From NCBI GenBank assembly GCA_903929485.1, contig CAIYUY010000026.1:1-64000 (forward strand): a stretch of 64,000 nt of DNA. The letters run 5' to 3'. The position numbers and the translations under genes are program-made. Of this stretch, positions 25,233 through 35,021 are shown in pieces (position 1 is the stretch's first letter; each line of letters starts with the position of its first letter). The stretch comes from an uncultured Desulfuromonadales bacterium. GTDB lineage: Bacteria > Desulfobacterota > Desulfuromonadia > Geobacterales > CAIOGM01. The notes under the pieces are model-generated. The model was not told where the DNA came from. It did not search any database and worked only from the letters and a program-made list of their open reading frames with translations.

Positions 25233-27593
25233 TTAAAAAAAACCGCCCATGGAAAATTCCAGTTTACCGCTTGCCTTGTCAATCCCGGTGCGAGGGTTGA
25301 GGGGGATACCGTATTCCAGTCGGAGCGGTCCCATGGGAGACAACCAGCGGACCCCCCCACCATAACTTGTGAGAAACCGGGAAAAGAATTGCTGATCACG
25401 GCCATCGGGAGTCTGACCCCAGGCATACCCCGCATCGTAGAAAACAACTCCCTTGAGCCCGGCGTCCTTGACCAAGGGGAAAACGGTTTCCAGGTTGAAG
25501 ACCCCCTCCTTGACGCCGCCAAGGTAGTTGGTGCCGGTTTGGCCGTAAACACCGGTAATCGGGTCGATCTGTCCCAACGGTGTGGTGGGGGAGACGGAAC
25601 GTGTATCATAGCCGCGCACGGTATTGATTCCCCCCACGAAGAACCGATCCTGCTGATAGATTTCCCGTCCCAGGCTCTGCATGTAACCGAGAATCCCTCT
25701 TGCCGAGCCGACAACGTTCCAAAAAAGCGGTTGATAATATTTTGCCTCACCGGTGTAGCGAAGATACCTGGTTGTCCCCCCAAGCCCGGCAAATTCCGCG
25801 GACAATGATGAGGTCAACCCTTTGGTGGGGTCGGGACGATAGTCGGTGACATTGAGAGTAATGCTTCCCATGACGGAACTGGTGGTCGCGTTGGGGACGA
25901 GCTGTCCCGATGTCACAAGGGTCTGATCGACGATACCGTAGATCTCGGTTTTGACCAGTTTGTACAGCCAGTAGCTGCTCAGGTCATCCGTGATGGCATA
26001 ACCACCCTTGATATCGCCGCCGGTATCTCTCTGGCTGTAATTGGTCCAGTCTCTCTGGGTACGATAGATATCCCCTCCCAGAGTCCAGCGGGTGTCCAGG
26101 AAAAATGGATCGGTAACACCGATGTTGTAAGTCTGGGAACGCCCCCCCAAAGAAGCGGCAAGGTTGGCCTTGAGCCCCAGTCCCAGGAAGTTGGACTGAG
26201 AAACAGACCCCTGGCCGACTATCCCGTCCACCGAACTATAACCGGCGCCGAAACTAAAGGTTCCGGTAGGTTTTTCCTTAACCTCAACGTTAATGTTCAT
26301 CTTCTTCTCGTCACTTCCAGCCACCGTGGCGAGGTTGGCCTCCTCGAAGAAACCGAGATTCATCAGGTTCTGCTTGCTCCTCTTGAGACCGGCGCCACTG
26401 GAAAGCTCTCCTTCGGCCAGACGCATCTCGCGACGAATAACCTTGTCACGAGTCTTGCCGTTCCCGGAGATAGTAATCCGGTCGATGTAGATCTTTTCTC
26501 CCTTTTCCATGTCAAAGGTAAGGTCGATGCTCTTTTCCGTGGCATTCATCTTGGTCAGAGGGGTGATATTGGCAAAGGCATACCCCTTGTCACCGAAGGA
26601 ATCGGTAAGGGTGAAGACATCGGCCCGGAGCTTACTCCGACTAAAGATCTCACCGGGGACGGTCTGGAGCTTTCCCTTAATTGCGGGAAGATCATCGGGC
26701 ATGTCACCCTTGAAGTTCACACTCCCGGCGCGATACTGATCCCCCTCGGTGATGCCGATGGCCACCACGAGTCCGCTCTTGTCATCCAGGAGCCTGACTT
26801 TCGGTTCTCCCACCTTCACATTGGCATAACCGTTGTTCATGTAAAGGTCGGCGATAAGGTTACCGTCATTTTTCAGAAGCTCTTCTTTATAGGTTCCGGC
26901 TCCGGTAAGCCAGGAGAGAAACCATTTTTCCTTGGTCTCCATGACCTTCTTGAGCTGCTTCACCGTATAGGCCGCGGCTCCGGTGAAGGAGATATCCGTG
27001 ATATAAACTTTATCCCCTTCATTAATTGTGAACAGGAGCTTCACGTCCGCCGGAGCCGGTTGCGTCATGACGGTAGCCACCTCGGCCAGATAATAACCGT
27101 CATCGGCATAGAGCTTCTTGATCTTCTTGATGCTGAGAGCCACGTCACGGGGGGTATACACCACTCCGCTCTTGACGGCAAGAACCTCCCTGATTTTCTC
27201 GGTTGAGAGTTCCTTGTTTCCCTTGAACTCTATCTCCCGGACGTAGGGCTTTTCCTGAACGTTGAAAAGGAGCCTGACCCCATCCGGAACACGCTCCGTG
27301 GCTGCGTTAACATCCTGGAAGAATCCCAGACGATAGATGGCGCGTACGTCGGCGTCGATGCGTGCGAGATCCACCGTGTCACCTTTTTTCGTAGTGACCA
27401 CATTGAGAACCGCCGCGGGTTCCACCCTGGCGGCGCCGAGCACGATCACTTCCGTGACCGTAGACTCCCCCCCGGCAAATGCCGCCGACGGGCCGATGAG
27501 AAGAGAGAGGAGCACCAGCAGGGTAACTCCACCGTTCAGAACCTGTATGAATCTCACTGCGACCTCACATACACGCTGTAGGTAAAACGACAT
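25233..27593 (-). CDS. bamA: outer membrane protein assembly factor BamA
   Basis: 786 residues: signal peptide ending about PSAAFA, five POTRA-like domains to about residue 430, then the 16-stranded barrel of the Omp85 family. Barrel features visible include GFGAGYSSVDGIVGQGS-like strands, the VRGYDTRSV loop motif (the conserved VRGF/Y of strand L6) and a terminal strand ending in Phe-Phe. BamA inserts outer-membrane beta barrels. The start at 27593 shares the A of lolD's TGA; a GTG at 27557 with GAGG upstream would give a more typical signal peptide start (RFIQVLNGG). Confidence 0.96.
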   Translation of the reverse strand: MSFYLQRVCEVAVRFIQVLNGGVTLLVLLSLLIGPSAAFAGGESTVTEVIVLGAARVEPAAVLNVVTTKKGDTVDLARIDADVRAIYRLGFFQDVNAATERVPDGVRLLFNVQEKPYVREIEFKGNKELSTEKIREVLAVKSGVVYTPRDVALSIKKIKKLYADDGYYLAEVATVMTQPAPADVKLLFTINEGDKVYITDISFTGAAAYTVKQLKKVMETKEKWFLSWLTGAGTYKEELLKNDGNLIADLYMNNGYANVKVGEPKVRLLDDKSGLVVAIGITEGDQYRAGSVNFKGDMPDDLPAIKGKLQTVPGEIFSRSKLRADVFTLTDSFGDKGYAFANITPLTKMNATEKSIDLTFDMEKGEKIYIDRITISGNGKTRDKVIRREMRLAEGELSSGAGLKRSKQNLMNLGFFEEANLATVAGSDEKKMNINVEVKEKPTGTFSFGAGYSSVDGIVGQGSVSQSNFLGLGLKANLAASLGGRSQTYNIGVTDPFFLDTRWTLGGDIYRTQRDWTNYSQRDTGGDIKGGYAITDDLSSYWLYKLVKTEIYGIVDQTLVTSGQLVPNATTSSVMGSITLNVTDYRPDPTKGLTSSLSAEFAGLGGTTRYLRYTGEAKYYQPLFWNVVGSARGILGYMQSLGREIYQQDRFFVGGINTVRGYDTRSVSPTTPLGQIDPITGVYGQTGTNYLGGVKEGVFNLETVFPLVKDAGLKGVVFYDAGYAWGQTPDGRDQQFFSRFLTSYGGGVRWLSPMGPLRLEYGIPLNPRTGIDKASGKLEFSMGGFF

Positions 27594-28264
27594 CAGGATA
27601 CCCGCCCATCTTCCAGCTGAATGATCTTCCCCATGCCGGCGGCAAACCGCTCATTGTGCGTAACAATAATGAGAGTCAGACCAAGCTCGTCATGGAGTTG
27701 ACGGAGGAGATCATGAACCTCGTCGCTGCTTCTTCGGTCAAGATTGCCCGTGGGCTCATCGGCCAAAAGAAGCGCCGGGGAAAGAAAGAGCGCCCGGGCA
27801 ATGGCCACCCGTTGCTGCTCGCCGCCGGAAAGCTCCGTCGGTCGGTGGGTCAGGCGGTGCCCCAACCCAACTTTCCTGAGGAGCTCTTCCGCCATCGGCT
27901 CCAGCTCCCGCCGCTTCCGCCGGTTGATGAGCCCCGGCATCATAACGTTCTCCAGGGCGGTAAACTCCGGGAGGAGGTGATGAAACTGAAAAACGAAACC
28001 GATGGTCCGATTCCTGAAGGTTGCCAGGGCTGCTTCCCCCCTGGAAAATATTTCCTCATCCCGGAAGAGAAGCGTCCCCCCCGTGGGAAGATCCAGAGTC
28101 CCCATGATATGGAGGAGTGTCGTCTTCCCCGCCCCTGAGCTCCCCACCAAGGCGATGGTCTCCCCGGCGGCCACATTCATGGTGATCCCCTTGAGAACCT
28201 CCACCCTCCCCTGGCCGGCGCCATAGGATTTCCGGACGTCCCGGAGTTCCAGAAGGTTACTCAT
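27593..28264 (-). CDS. lolD: lipoprotein-releasing ABC transporter ATPase
   Basis: About 223 residues. Motifs: [20 protein letters not shown] at the N-terminus, Walker [10 protein letters not shown], signature LSGGEQQR and Walker [12 protein letters not shown], the MacB/LolD subclass signature. LolD powers release of lipoproteins from the inner membrane with LolC/E. The start at 28264 ([10 protein letters not shown]) overlaps the lolC stop by 8 bp; the frame stays open further but within lolC. Followed directly by bamA. Confidence 0.95.
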   Translation of the reverse strand: MSNLLELRDVRKSYGAGQGRVEVLKGITMNVAAGETIALVGSSGAGKTTLLHIMGTLDLPTGGTLLFRDEEIFSRGEAALATFRNRTIGFVFQFHHLLPEFTALENVMMPGLINRRKRRELEPMAEELLRKVGLGHRLTHRPTELSGGEQQRVAIARALFLSPALLLADEPTGNLDRRSSDEVHDLLRQLHDELGLTLIIVTHNERFAAGMGKIIQLEDGRVS

Positions 28265-29516
28265 AACGAAGCGCCTGTGCCGGCGGTAATCGGGAAGCCT
28301 GCCACGAAGGATACAGGGTCGCCAGAAAGGAGATAAGAATCGCCGTGATGGAGATAAGCGCCACATCTCCCGCTATCACCCGCGACGGGAAATGGTCAAG
28401 ATAATAGACATCCTTACTGAAAAACTGAAGGCCGGTGATGGTCTGGATGATGTTCACGATACTCTCCAGGTTCAGGGCAATGACCAGTCCCCCCAGAACA
28501 CCGAAGAACGTGCCGATGACGCCGACCACAACCCCTTCCAGCACAAAAATCTTCATGATGGATAACCCCGTCCCCCCCATGGACTTAAGGATGGCGATAT
28601 CCTTGCTCTTCTCCATCACCACCATAAAAAGGGTGGAGGCGATGCCGAAGGCCGCCACCAGGACGATGAGGGTCAGAATGATGAACATGACCATCTTCTC
28701 CGTCTTGAGGGCAAAGAGGATGTTCTTATTCATCTGCATCCAGTCCCGGGCATAATAAGGGTATCCCAGGGTCCGGTTAATCTCCTTGGAAATCAGCCCG
28801 GTCCCATAGACATCCGCAACCCTGAGTTGTATTCCGGTGACCGCGTCTCCCAGGGAAAGGAACGCCTGCGCTTCCCTTATCCCCACATAGGCCAGCGTCG
28901 AATCATATTCGAACATCCCCGTGTTGAAGAGACCCACCACCCGAAACGGTTTCATCTTGGGGATCATTCCCAGGGGGGTCAGGGTACCCAAGGGGGAGAT
29001 AACACTCACCTTATCTCCCACGGTCAGGTTCAGGTTCTTCGCCAGCTCCCTGCCGATGATGATACCCGGTTCGGCCCCCTTCACCGGTCCCGACGATTCC
29101 AGTCCCGCCAAGGTTCCTTCCACCAGGGATTTCTGAAAGTTTGTCACCTTGGCGTCGCTTTTGGGGTCCATCCCCCGCAAGACTACCCCGGAGACGTTTT
29201 TGCCGCTGGAAAGCATGACCTGGCTGTAGATGAACGGAGTCGCCGCCGTCACGCCGGGGATTCCACGCAACCGCGCCATGACTCCGGGATAATCTTCCAT
29301 GGTCCCGCTGCTCTTCAGAACGACGATATGAGCATTGGTTCCCAGAATCTTCTCCTTCAGATCCTCCTCGAACCCGGTCATCACCGCAAGAACGATGATA
29401 AGGGCCATGACCCCCAACGCCACACCCGAGGTGGAGATAAAGGTAATGATGGAGATAAAGGCGGATCTTTTCTTGGCCCGCAAGTAGCGCAAGGCGACGA
29501 ACAGCTCGTAGGTCAT
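28257..29516 (-). CDS. lolC: lipoprotein-releasing ABC transporter permease (LolC/LolE)
   Basis: 419 residues with the FtsX/MacB topology: one N-terminal membrane segment ([24 protein letters not shown]), a large periplasmic domain of about 230 residues, then three C-terminal segments ([39 protein letters not shown] and [18 protein letters not shown]). Only one permease gene is present, so it likely acts as a LolC/E (LolF-like) homodimer, as in many bacteria outside the Gammaproteobacteria (inference). Coupled to lolD. Confidence 0.93.
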   Translation of the reverse strand: MTYELFVALRYLRAKKRSAFISIITFISTSGVALGVMALIIVLAVMTGFEEDLKEKILGTNAHIVVLKSSGTMEDYPGVMARLRGIPGVTAATPFIYSQVMLSSGKNVSGVVLRGMDPKSDAKVTNFQKSLVEGTLAGLESSGPVKGAEPGIIIGRELAKNLNLTVGDKVSVISPLGTLTPLGMIPKMKPFRVVGLFNTGMFEYDSTLAYVGIREAQAFLSLGDAVTGIQLRVADVYGTGLISKEINRTLGYPYYARDWMQMNKNILFALKTEKMVMFIILTLIVLVAAFGIASTLFMVVMEKSKDIAILKSMGGTGLSIMKIFVLEGVVVGVIGTFFGVLGGLVIALNLESIVNIIQTITGLQFFSKDVYYLDHFPSRVIAGDVALISITAILISFLATLYPSWQASRLPPAQALRYE

Positions 29517-29529
29517 ATGTTTATAAACT

Positions 29530-29595
29530 GTTCTAGGTTCTAGGTTCTAGGTTCTAGGTTATGAAACGTAGAACGCAGAACGTAGAACATAGAAC
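29530..29595. repeat. heptad repeats in inverted array between lolC and lysS
   Basis: Four copies of GTTCTAG (29530-29557) are followed, after GTTATGAAAC, by GTAGAAC, GCAGAAC, GTAGAAC, ATAGAAC (29568-29595). The two arrays are near reverse complements of each other and can pair as a long imperfect hairpin with a loop of about ten bases. Confidence 0.9.
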
Positions 29596-29601
29596 CGTTC
29601 C

Positions 29602-31080
29602 TTACCTCGTTTCCTTCCTGAGCTGCGGGAAGAGGATGACGTCGCGAATGGAGGGAGAATTGGTGAAAAGCATGACCAAACGGTCAATGCCGATCCCCTC
29701 GCCGGCGGTGGGGGGCATGCCATACTCCAACGCCCGGATATAATCCTCATCCATGTAGTGAGCTTCTTCATCCCCCTTTTCTTTCAGGGAAACCTGGGCG
29801 AGAAACCGCTCCTTCTGGTCAACCGGGTCGTTCAGCTCCGAAAAGGCGTTGGCCAGTTCACGCCCAGCGATGTACAGCTCGAACCGGTCCACGATCTCCG
29901 GGTCGTCGTCGTTTTTCCGCGACAGGGGAGAGACCTCGGTGGGATAGGCGGTGATGAAGGTGGGCTGAATCAGCTTCGTCTCCGCCACCTCCTCGAAGAT
30001 CTCCATGAGCAGCCTGCCGTAGCTGATCTTTTCGGGGAGTTCCAGGCCGATCTTTTGGGCGTAGGCATATGCCAGATCCCGATCCTCCAGGCTTTTGCGA
30101 TCGATGGCGCCATACTCAACCACCGCTTCCTTCACGGTGAGCCGTTTCCAGGGGCGCTGAAAACTTATGTTCTCACCCTGACAGGTGAAATCCAGGCTCC
30201 CCAGGAGTTCCTGGGCCACATGACAAAGGAGCTCCTCCGTATACGTTATGAGATCTTCATAAGTGGCATAAGCCCGGTAGAACTCCATCATGGTGAATTC
30301 GGGATTATGCCGAATGGAGATCCCTTCATTCCGGAAGTTACGATTGATCTCGAAGACCCGCTCGAACCCACCCACCACCAGCCGCTTGAGATACAATTCA
30401 GGGGCGATGCGCAGGTAAAGGTCCATGTCCAGGGCGTTGTGATGGGTGACGAAGGGGCGGGCAGTGGCGCCGCCGGGGATCTGCTGCATCATGGGGGTCT
30501 CGACTTCCAAAAAGTCGTTTTTCACCATGAAGTCACGGATAAGGGTGATGATCCGGGAACGCTTCAAAAAGACGTCGCGGGATTCCGGGTTGACGATGAG
30601 ATCAACATATCGCTGGCGGTAGCGGGTCTCCACGTCGGTAAGCCCATGAAATTTTTCGGGAAGGGGCTGAAAGGACTTGGTCAGGAGCCGGATGGTCGTC
30701 ACATGAAGGGACAGTTCACCGGTCTTGGTCCGAAAAGGCCACCCCTGGGCGCCGACAATATCCCCCAGGTCGAAGGTCTCGAAGCAGGCAAAGACCTCTT
30801 CTCCCACCACGTCCTTCTTCACGTACAGCTGTATCCGCCCCTTGCGATCCTGAAGCTGAATGAAGGCGGCCTTGCCGAAGGAGCGGCGAGCCATGATCCT
30901 GCCGGCAACCACGAAGGTCTCGGCATTTTCCGGTATGTCAGCACTCTCGCCATAGGCGGCCGCAAGATCCGCGGATGTCTGTCGGGGGGTAAAATCATTG
31001 GGATAGGGGTTAATCCCTTCTTCCCACATTTTGTTCACCTTACGGCGGCGTTGCAACGTCAGTTCATGTAGTTCTTCCAT
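29602..31080 (-). CDS. lysS: lysyl-tRNA synthetase, class II
   Basis: 492 residues: N-terminal OB-fold anticodon domain (to about 170) and the class II catalytic core. Motif 1 region [26 protein letters not shown], motif 2 [26 protein letters not shown] and motif 3 [13 protein letters not shown] are all present. It charges tRNA-Lys. It has its own promoter at 31122-31150 and is the first gene upstream of lolC in the envelope cluster. Full length. Confidence 0.97.
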   Translation of the reverse strand: MEELHELTLQRRRKVNKMWEEGINPYPNDFTPRQTSADLAAAYGESADIPENAETFVVAGRIMARRSFGKAAFIQLQDRKGRIQLYVKKDVVGEEVFACFETFDLGDIVGAQGWPFRTKTGELSLHVTTIRLLTKSFQPLPEKFHGLTDVETRYRQRYVDLIVNPESRDVFLKRSRIITLIRDFMVKNDFLEVETPMMQQIPGGATARPFVTHHNALDMDLYLRIAPELYLKRLVVGGFERVFEINRNFRNEGISIRHNPEFTMMEFYRAYATYEDLITYTEELLCHVAQELLGSLDFTCQGENISFQRPWKRLTVKEAVVEYGAIDRKSLEDRDLAYAYAQKIGLELPEKISYGRLLMEIFEEVAETKLIQPTFITAYPTEVSPLSRKNDDDPEIVDRFELYIAGRELANAFSELNDPVDQKERFLAQVSLKEKGDEEAHYMDEDYIRALEYGMPPTAGEGIGIDRLVMLFTNSPSIRDVILFPQLRKETR

Positions 31081-31121
31081 GCGAGGATCGGACCTTTCAT
31101 GCTTAAATTCAGTAATCGTAG

Positions 31122-31150
31122 AAAATAGCCTGTTCCCCGGAGGCAGTCAA
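31122..31150 (-). promoter_or_regulatory. sigma-70-type promoter for lysS
   Basis: Reading the minus strand: -35 TTGACT (31145-31150), a 17-bp spacer, -10 TATTTT (31122-31127), with the lysS ATG about 40 bases further on. Good matches in both boxes and ideal spacing. Confidence 0.6.
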
Positions 31151-31167
31151 GGGAAAAGGGGCGGGCT

Positions 31168-32415
31168 TTAAGGGAACCCAAAGATCACCGTCGGGACAAG
31201 AACATCGGTGGTGGAATTCACCCCCACCTGTCCGTAGGCGTTGTGTCCCCATGACCATCCCCTGGCGCCGGAAAAGGCAAGGGAGTGGTGGCCGATGGCA
31301 AGTATTCTGTCAATGGCGGCAAGACCCGGCACCTGTACCGCCAGATGGCTGTCGATCATGGTCCCCTGCCCCAGCTGTCCATAACCGTTATACCCCCAGG
31401 CCCAGAGGGTGCCGTCGCTCTTCAGCGCCAGGGAATGATCAAGCCCGGCGGCAATGGCGATCACCCCGCTCAAGGGGGTATTGTTTGCATCGATAACCAC
31501 CTTTACCGGCGCCGACGACGAGACAACGGCATTGTTACCTAACTGACCGTAGTTGTCATATCCCCAGGCAGCCACCGTCCCGTCGTTCAAGAGTGCGAGG
31601 CTGTGACTTCCACCGGCGGCGATGGCTTTCACGCTACCCAGTAAACGTATCCCGCTATTGAGCAGACCGACAACTTGAGCCGGCACCTGGGTAGCGATAT
31701 TGACGGTTGTATCAGTAGGGAGACCGTCTCCAAGCTGCCCGCCATAACTGTTGCCCCAGGCCCAGACAGAGCCGTTGACGTCCAGGGCAAGGCTGAAAAC
31801 ACCGCCGGCGGCAATGGCGGAGGCGGTGAAACCACCACTACCGGGAGCTGCCTGTACGATCATGGCATACGTGTTGTAACCGGGTGTTAACGGGTCGGGG
31901 TTATACCCCAATTGACCCCAGGTATTGGCCCCCCAGGCCCAGACACTCCCCGTGGCGTCCAGGGCCAGGCTATGATTCCCCCCCGCGGCCACGGCAGTCA
32001 CATTGGAGAGATGGGTATGGGCGCTGGTTTTGTTGCTGAAAACCTTTACCGGCTGATAGGTGGCCGTTACCGTTCCGCTACCCAGTTGACCGTAGCCGTT
32101 ATTTCCCCAGCTCCAGACACCTCCCAGATTGTCGAGGGCCAGCGAGTCTGTTCCCCCGGTCACGACATCTTTCACCTTGGGGAGACCGGCAATGGGTACC
32201 GGTATCAGGCTGTTGGCGTTAGTGCCGTTTCCCAGCTGGCCATACCCGTTATTCCCCCATCCCATGGCGGTGTGGTTGCGAAAGGCGATAGTTTGGATAT
32301 AGCCGGTTGTCACCAGTTGCGATGAAATCGGCCAGGTGGATGAGGAGTTGCTCCCGCAAGCCGTCAGTGTTCCCAGGAGTGCGGCTCCCGTCAGGGCATA
32401 TCGTAAGATTTTCAT
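31168..32415 (-). CDS. RCC1-repeat beta-propeller lipoprotein
   Basis: 415 residues. The N-terminus is a lipoprotein signal with lipobox LTAC (Cys20), so the mature chain should be lipid-anchored. The rest is about seven RCC1 blades, each carrying the pattern WxWGxNxYGQLG, for example GNNGYGQLGNGTNAN near residue 55, GANTWGQLGYN near 155 and GYNGYGQLGQGT near 345. RCC1-like propellers in bacteria bind proteins or other surface partners; no specific partner can be read here. Standing alone with its own promoter, in reverse tandem after the TPR pseudogene. Confidence 0.88.
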   Translation of the reverse strand: MKILRYALTGAALLGTLTACGSNSSSTWPISSQLVTTGYIQTIAFRNHTAMGWGNNGYGQLGNGTNANSLIPVPIAGLPKVKDVVTGGTDSLALDNLGGVWSWGNNGYGQLGSGTVTATYQPVKVFSNKTSAHTHLSNVTAVAAGGNHSLALDATGSVWAWGANTWGQLGYNPDPLTPGYNTYAMIVQAAPGSGGFTASAIAAGGVFSLALDVNGSVWAWGNSYGGQLGDGLPTDTTVNIATQVPAQVVGLLNSGIRLLGSVKAIAAGGSHSLALLNDGTVAAWGYDNYGQLGNNAVVSSSAPVKVVIDANNTPLSGVIAIAAGLDHSLALKSDGTLWAWGYNGYGQLGQGTMIDSHLAVQVPGLAAIDRILAIGHHSLAFSGARGWSWGHNAYGQVGVNSTTDVLVPTVIFGFP

Positions 32416-32462
32416 GGTTTAAGTGCTCCGTTTCAGTGGGGTAATCCCGTCAGGGAATCAGG

Positions 32463-32491
32463 AGTTAACTATACTAACAGGGAAATGTCAA
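32463..32491 (-). promoter_or_regulatory. possible promoter of the RCC1 lipoprotein gene
   Basis: Minus strand: -35 TTGACA (32486-32491), 17-bp spacer, -10 TTAACT (32463-32468), about 48 bases before the ATG. The -35 is perfect but the -10 is weak. Confidence 0.4.
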
Positions 32492-32505
32492 GGACAGTTA
32501 GGCAT

Positions 32506-32544
32506 GTGCACGGGTTCATGGTGCGCACCGAAACCCGTGCGCAC
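32506..32544. repeat. inverted repeat built from GTGCGCAC-type units
   Basis: GTGCACGGGTT (32506-32516) pairs with AACCCGTGCGCAC (32532-32544) around a loop that itself holds another GGTGCGCACC palindrome. It lies between the TPR pseudogene and the RCC1 promoter. Looks like an interspersed palindromic element; no T-run, so not a clear terminator. Confidence 0.6.
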
Positions 32545-32571
32545 CCTTCGGAGTCCAAGACCGTTGCATAT

Positions 32572-33312
32572 CTACCGGGAGTCCTCTAACAGCCGGGATA
32601 ATTCTCTATAATATTCAATGGTCTTAGTGACATGCGGCATTTCTTCACCATCCCGGAGATTCAAGAAAATCTCTCTGTTGATGTCGGCCGGTTCGTAATC
32701 CGGGTCAATTTCCAAGGCTCTGTTGAATGCGGAGAGCGCCTCCTGTTTTCTCCCAAGGTATGCGTGGCATAAACCGAGATTACCATATGATTGGGTATGA
32801 ATTTTATTCGATTCACAAACTTTCAGGAATCCCGTAATCGCCTCTTCATACTCACGGTTCTGCATTTTTGAAAATGCGACTTCAAAACGGTTCATTTCTT
32901 TAAGGTATTGATCCGGAGTCAAGCCGGTGCCGTGAAAGATTGACGTACCCATGTGAGTTAAAAAGTCACGAGCAGATTTCACAAAATCATCTTTTTGATC
33001 ACCAAATTACACAACCTTTATGAAACATTTTATTGAATTACCCACGTCTAGCAAGTTTTAACAAGAACTAGCCTTATTGTGCCATGCTTCAGCGAAGTAT
33101 GGAAAAAGATCAAGACATTTATCAAAATGTACAATTGATAATTTGTAGTCGCCTTTTATAGCCAGTAACGATCCCATGCCGAACTGGACGATGAACCCCT
33201 AATCTCTTGTCATGGCGCAACAGCGAGGACAAACAAGAGCGTTATTGTTGAGTTTGCAGAGACGTTTGCCTTTTACGGTCAGGCAAACCGAACACTTTGG
33301 TTTTATAGATAT
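32572..33312 (-). pseudogene. zinc-cluster plus TPR protein broken by three in-frame stops
   Basis: Read continuously on the minus strand, one frame of 247 codons encodes a coherent protein. An N-terminal cysteine module (CSVC, residues 7-10; C19; CPRCC, residues 28-32) is followed by TPR-like helices (KGDYKLSIVHFDKCLDLFPY, then AEAWHNKA) and a C-terminal TPR pair (REYEEAITGFLKVCESN and QSYGNLGLCHAYLGRKQEAL). The frame is interrupted by TAG at codon 38 (33199-33201), TAA at codon 85 (33058-33060) and TAA at codon 102 (33007-33009), with no frameshift. The expected start codon position holds ATA (33310-33312), five bases after AGGAG. The last 136 codons (32572-32982) are still open and could be translated from a GTG, but lack a clear ribosome site. 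Confidence 0.7.
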
Positions 33313-33334
33313 GAGTTCTCCTGAATTCTACTCA

Positions 33335-34981
33335 TCAGAGCGCCCCCAGAACCTTCAGCAGATGGGGCACCATCTGCTTCTTGCGAGACATGACCCCCAG
33401 CAGTTCATAAAGGTGTGGTTCGATCTGGGGATACCCCATGACATGGGCCAGCTCGTTTTTTCCCTCCACCAGGAGGAGGGTCGTCTCGCTGTAGATATCG
33501 GTCACCATGAGCCCCGCCATGGCCAAACGCTCCTCCTCCTTCACCCGTTTCAGCGCCTCCCGCAAACTATCCCTGATCTCGTAAAATTCATCGAAGCCGA
33601 CCACCTCCACCTGCCCGAGACCGAAAAGTGTCTCCCCGGCGGTAAACTGCTTGAAATCGGCGCGTATGGCGACTTCCAGCGATTCATAGGCGGAAAAGCC
33701 GCTGCAGGAGGAAAATATCTCCCGGCCGAACCGGGCATGATCCAGTCCGGACCGCTCCTCCAGCCAGAGCGCCAGTTCCCGATCACGACGGGTGGTGGTG
33801 GGGGATTTGAGAATTACCGTATCGGTAACAATCCCCGCAAGAAGAAGCGCCGCGATGGAAGGCTCCGGATCGATCCCCCGCTCCCGATAGAGGGAAGCCA
33901 CGATGGTGCAGGTGCTCCCCACCGGAGCCGCCATGAAGGTGATCGGCTGGTTCGTGGGGGAATTCCCCAGCTTGTGATGATCGATGACCTCCAGGATCTC
34001 CACCGCCTCGGCCCCCGGCACCGCCTGGGCCAGTTCGTTGTGATCCACCAGGATCAGGGCGTAGGGGAGCGGCGCCAGGAGCGAAGACTTGGTGGCGACC
34101 CCGGCCACGGTGCCGTCCTCCTCCAGGACGATCACCGCCGGCTCTCCCGAATGGAGAAGCTTCAGCCGCAAATGCTCCAGCGGCTCGGCTATCCCCACCT
34201 GCTCATACCGCGCTTCCACGAATTCCGTCAGCGGCGTGGAAAGCCGGGTCAGGGAAGCGGCGGTCGCCGTATCGTGAGGGGTGGAAAGAATCGTGACCCC
34301 GTTTGCACGGGCCAGCTCCCGCAGGTCGTCGTCTATATGCGGTCCCCCGGTCACCACCAGGAGCCTCACCCCCATCTGAATGGCCGTCTGCTGAATGGAG
34401 CGGCGATCCCCGGTCATGACCAGCAGGGACGCCGGGTCATACCCCTCGATCCGGCTGGTGAACGACTCCTCCCGCATGGCGCCGATAAAGAGATGGAGGT
34501 GTTCGATGGTGTCTCGGGACTCACCGGTAATGAAGGTCGCCCCCAGACAGGTCGCCAGGGAGCGGAGGGAGGTATCCACCCCACGCATCCGGTCCGTGCC
34601 GGCCAGCAGGTATTTTTCCGACAATCGCAGGAGCGTGACGATCCCCAGAGGGGCATTCCCCACGTCCACCACGGGTAGTACCCGGACGTTATGGCGATGG
34701 AACAGTTCCAGCGCCTCCTTCAGGGAAAGGGTCGCCGCCGCGGTAACCGGCTGCCGCTTGATGACGTCCCGGACCTTGGGGTGCACATCGGCAAGGTAGA
34801 GGGGAGGAGCGATCCCCAGCCGTTCCAGGATGGAGCGGGTCTGCGGGTTGGGATTTCCCGCCATGGCGGCGCGGACTTTTGAGTACCCCAGTTTCTTTTT
34901 CAACTCCGCATAGGCAATGGCCGACGCAATGGAATCGGTATCCGGGTTCCGGTGGCCGATGACGTAGATCTGTTTGCTCAA
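33335..34981 (-). CDS. ppaC: manganese-dependent inorganic pyrophosphatase with CBS-DRTGG-CBS regulatory insert
   Basis: 548 residues from a TTG start at 34981, with GGGAG six or seven bases upstream; the open frame extends further but into the radical SAM gene. The N-terminal DHH domain begins IYVIGHRNPDTDSIASAIAY, the DHH motif itself is EVIDHHKLGNS near residue 330, and a DHHA2 domain closes the protein. Between the two halves of the DHH domain sit CBS1 (LADVHPKVRDVIKRQPVTAA), a DRTGG domain (RRSIQQTAIQMGVRLLVVTGG) and CBS2. This is the family II pyrophosphatase subclass regulated by adenine nucleotides. Confidence 0.93.
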   Translation of the reverse strand: MSKQIYVIGHRNPDTDSIASAIAYAELKKKLGYSKVRAAMAGNPNPQTRSILERLGIAPPLYLADVHPKVRDVIKRQPVTAAATLSLKEALELFHRHNVRVLPVVDVGNAPLGIVTLLRLSEKYLLAGTDRMRGVDTSLRSLATCLGATFITGESRDTIEHLHLFIGAMREESFTSRIEGYDPASLLVMTGDRRSIQQTAIQMGVRLLVVTGGPHIDDDLRELARANGVTILSTPHDTATAASLTRLSTPLTEFVEARYEQVGIAEPLEHLRLKLLHSGEPAVIVLEEDGTVAGVATKSSLLAPLPYALILVDHNELAQAVPGAEAVEILEVIDHHKLGNSPTNQPITFMAAPVGSTCTIVASLYRERGIDPEPSIAALLLAGIVTDTVILKSPTTTRRDRELALWLEERSGLDHARFGREIFSSCSGFSAYESLEVAIRADFKQFTAGETLFGLGQVEVVGFDEFYEIRDSLREALKRVKEEERLAMAGLMVTDIYSETTLLLVEGKNELAHVMGYPQIEPHLYELLGVMSRKKQMVPHLLKVLGAL

Positions 34982-35021
34982 GGTGTTCTCCCAAAAAAGC
35001 GTATTCAGTGAAATCAGTGGA

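Noticed and set aside
32572-33312. Stop-codon reassignment (alternative genetic code)
   Set aside because: All neighbouring genes use TAA, TAG and TGA as real stops; a pseudogene explains the stops better.
33212-34678. Long plus-strand frame opposite the pyrophosphatase
   Set aside because: It is an antisense shadow: Arg/Gly/His-rich composition, no motif, and the minus strand encodes a complete DHH/CBS protein.
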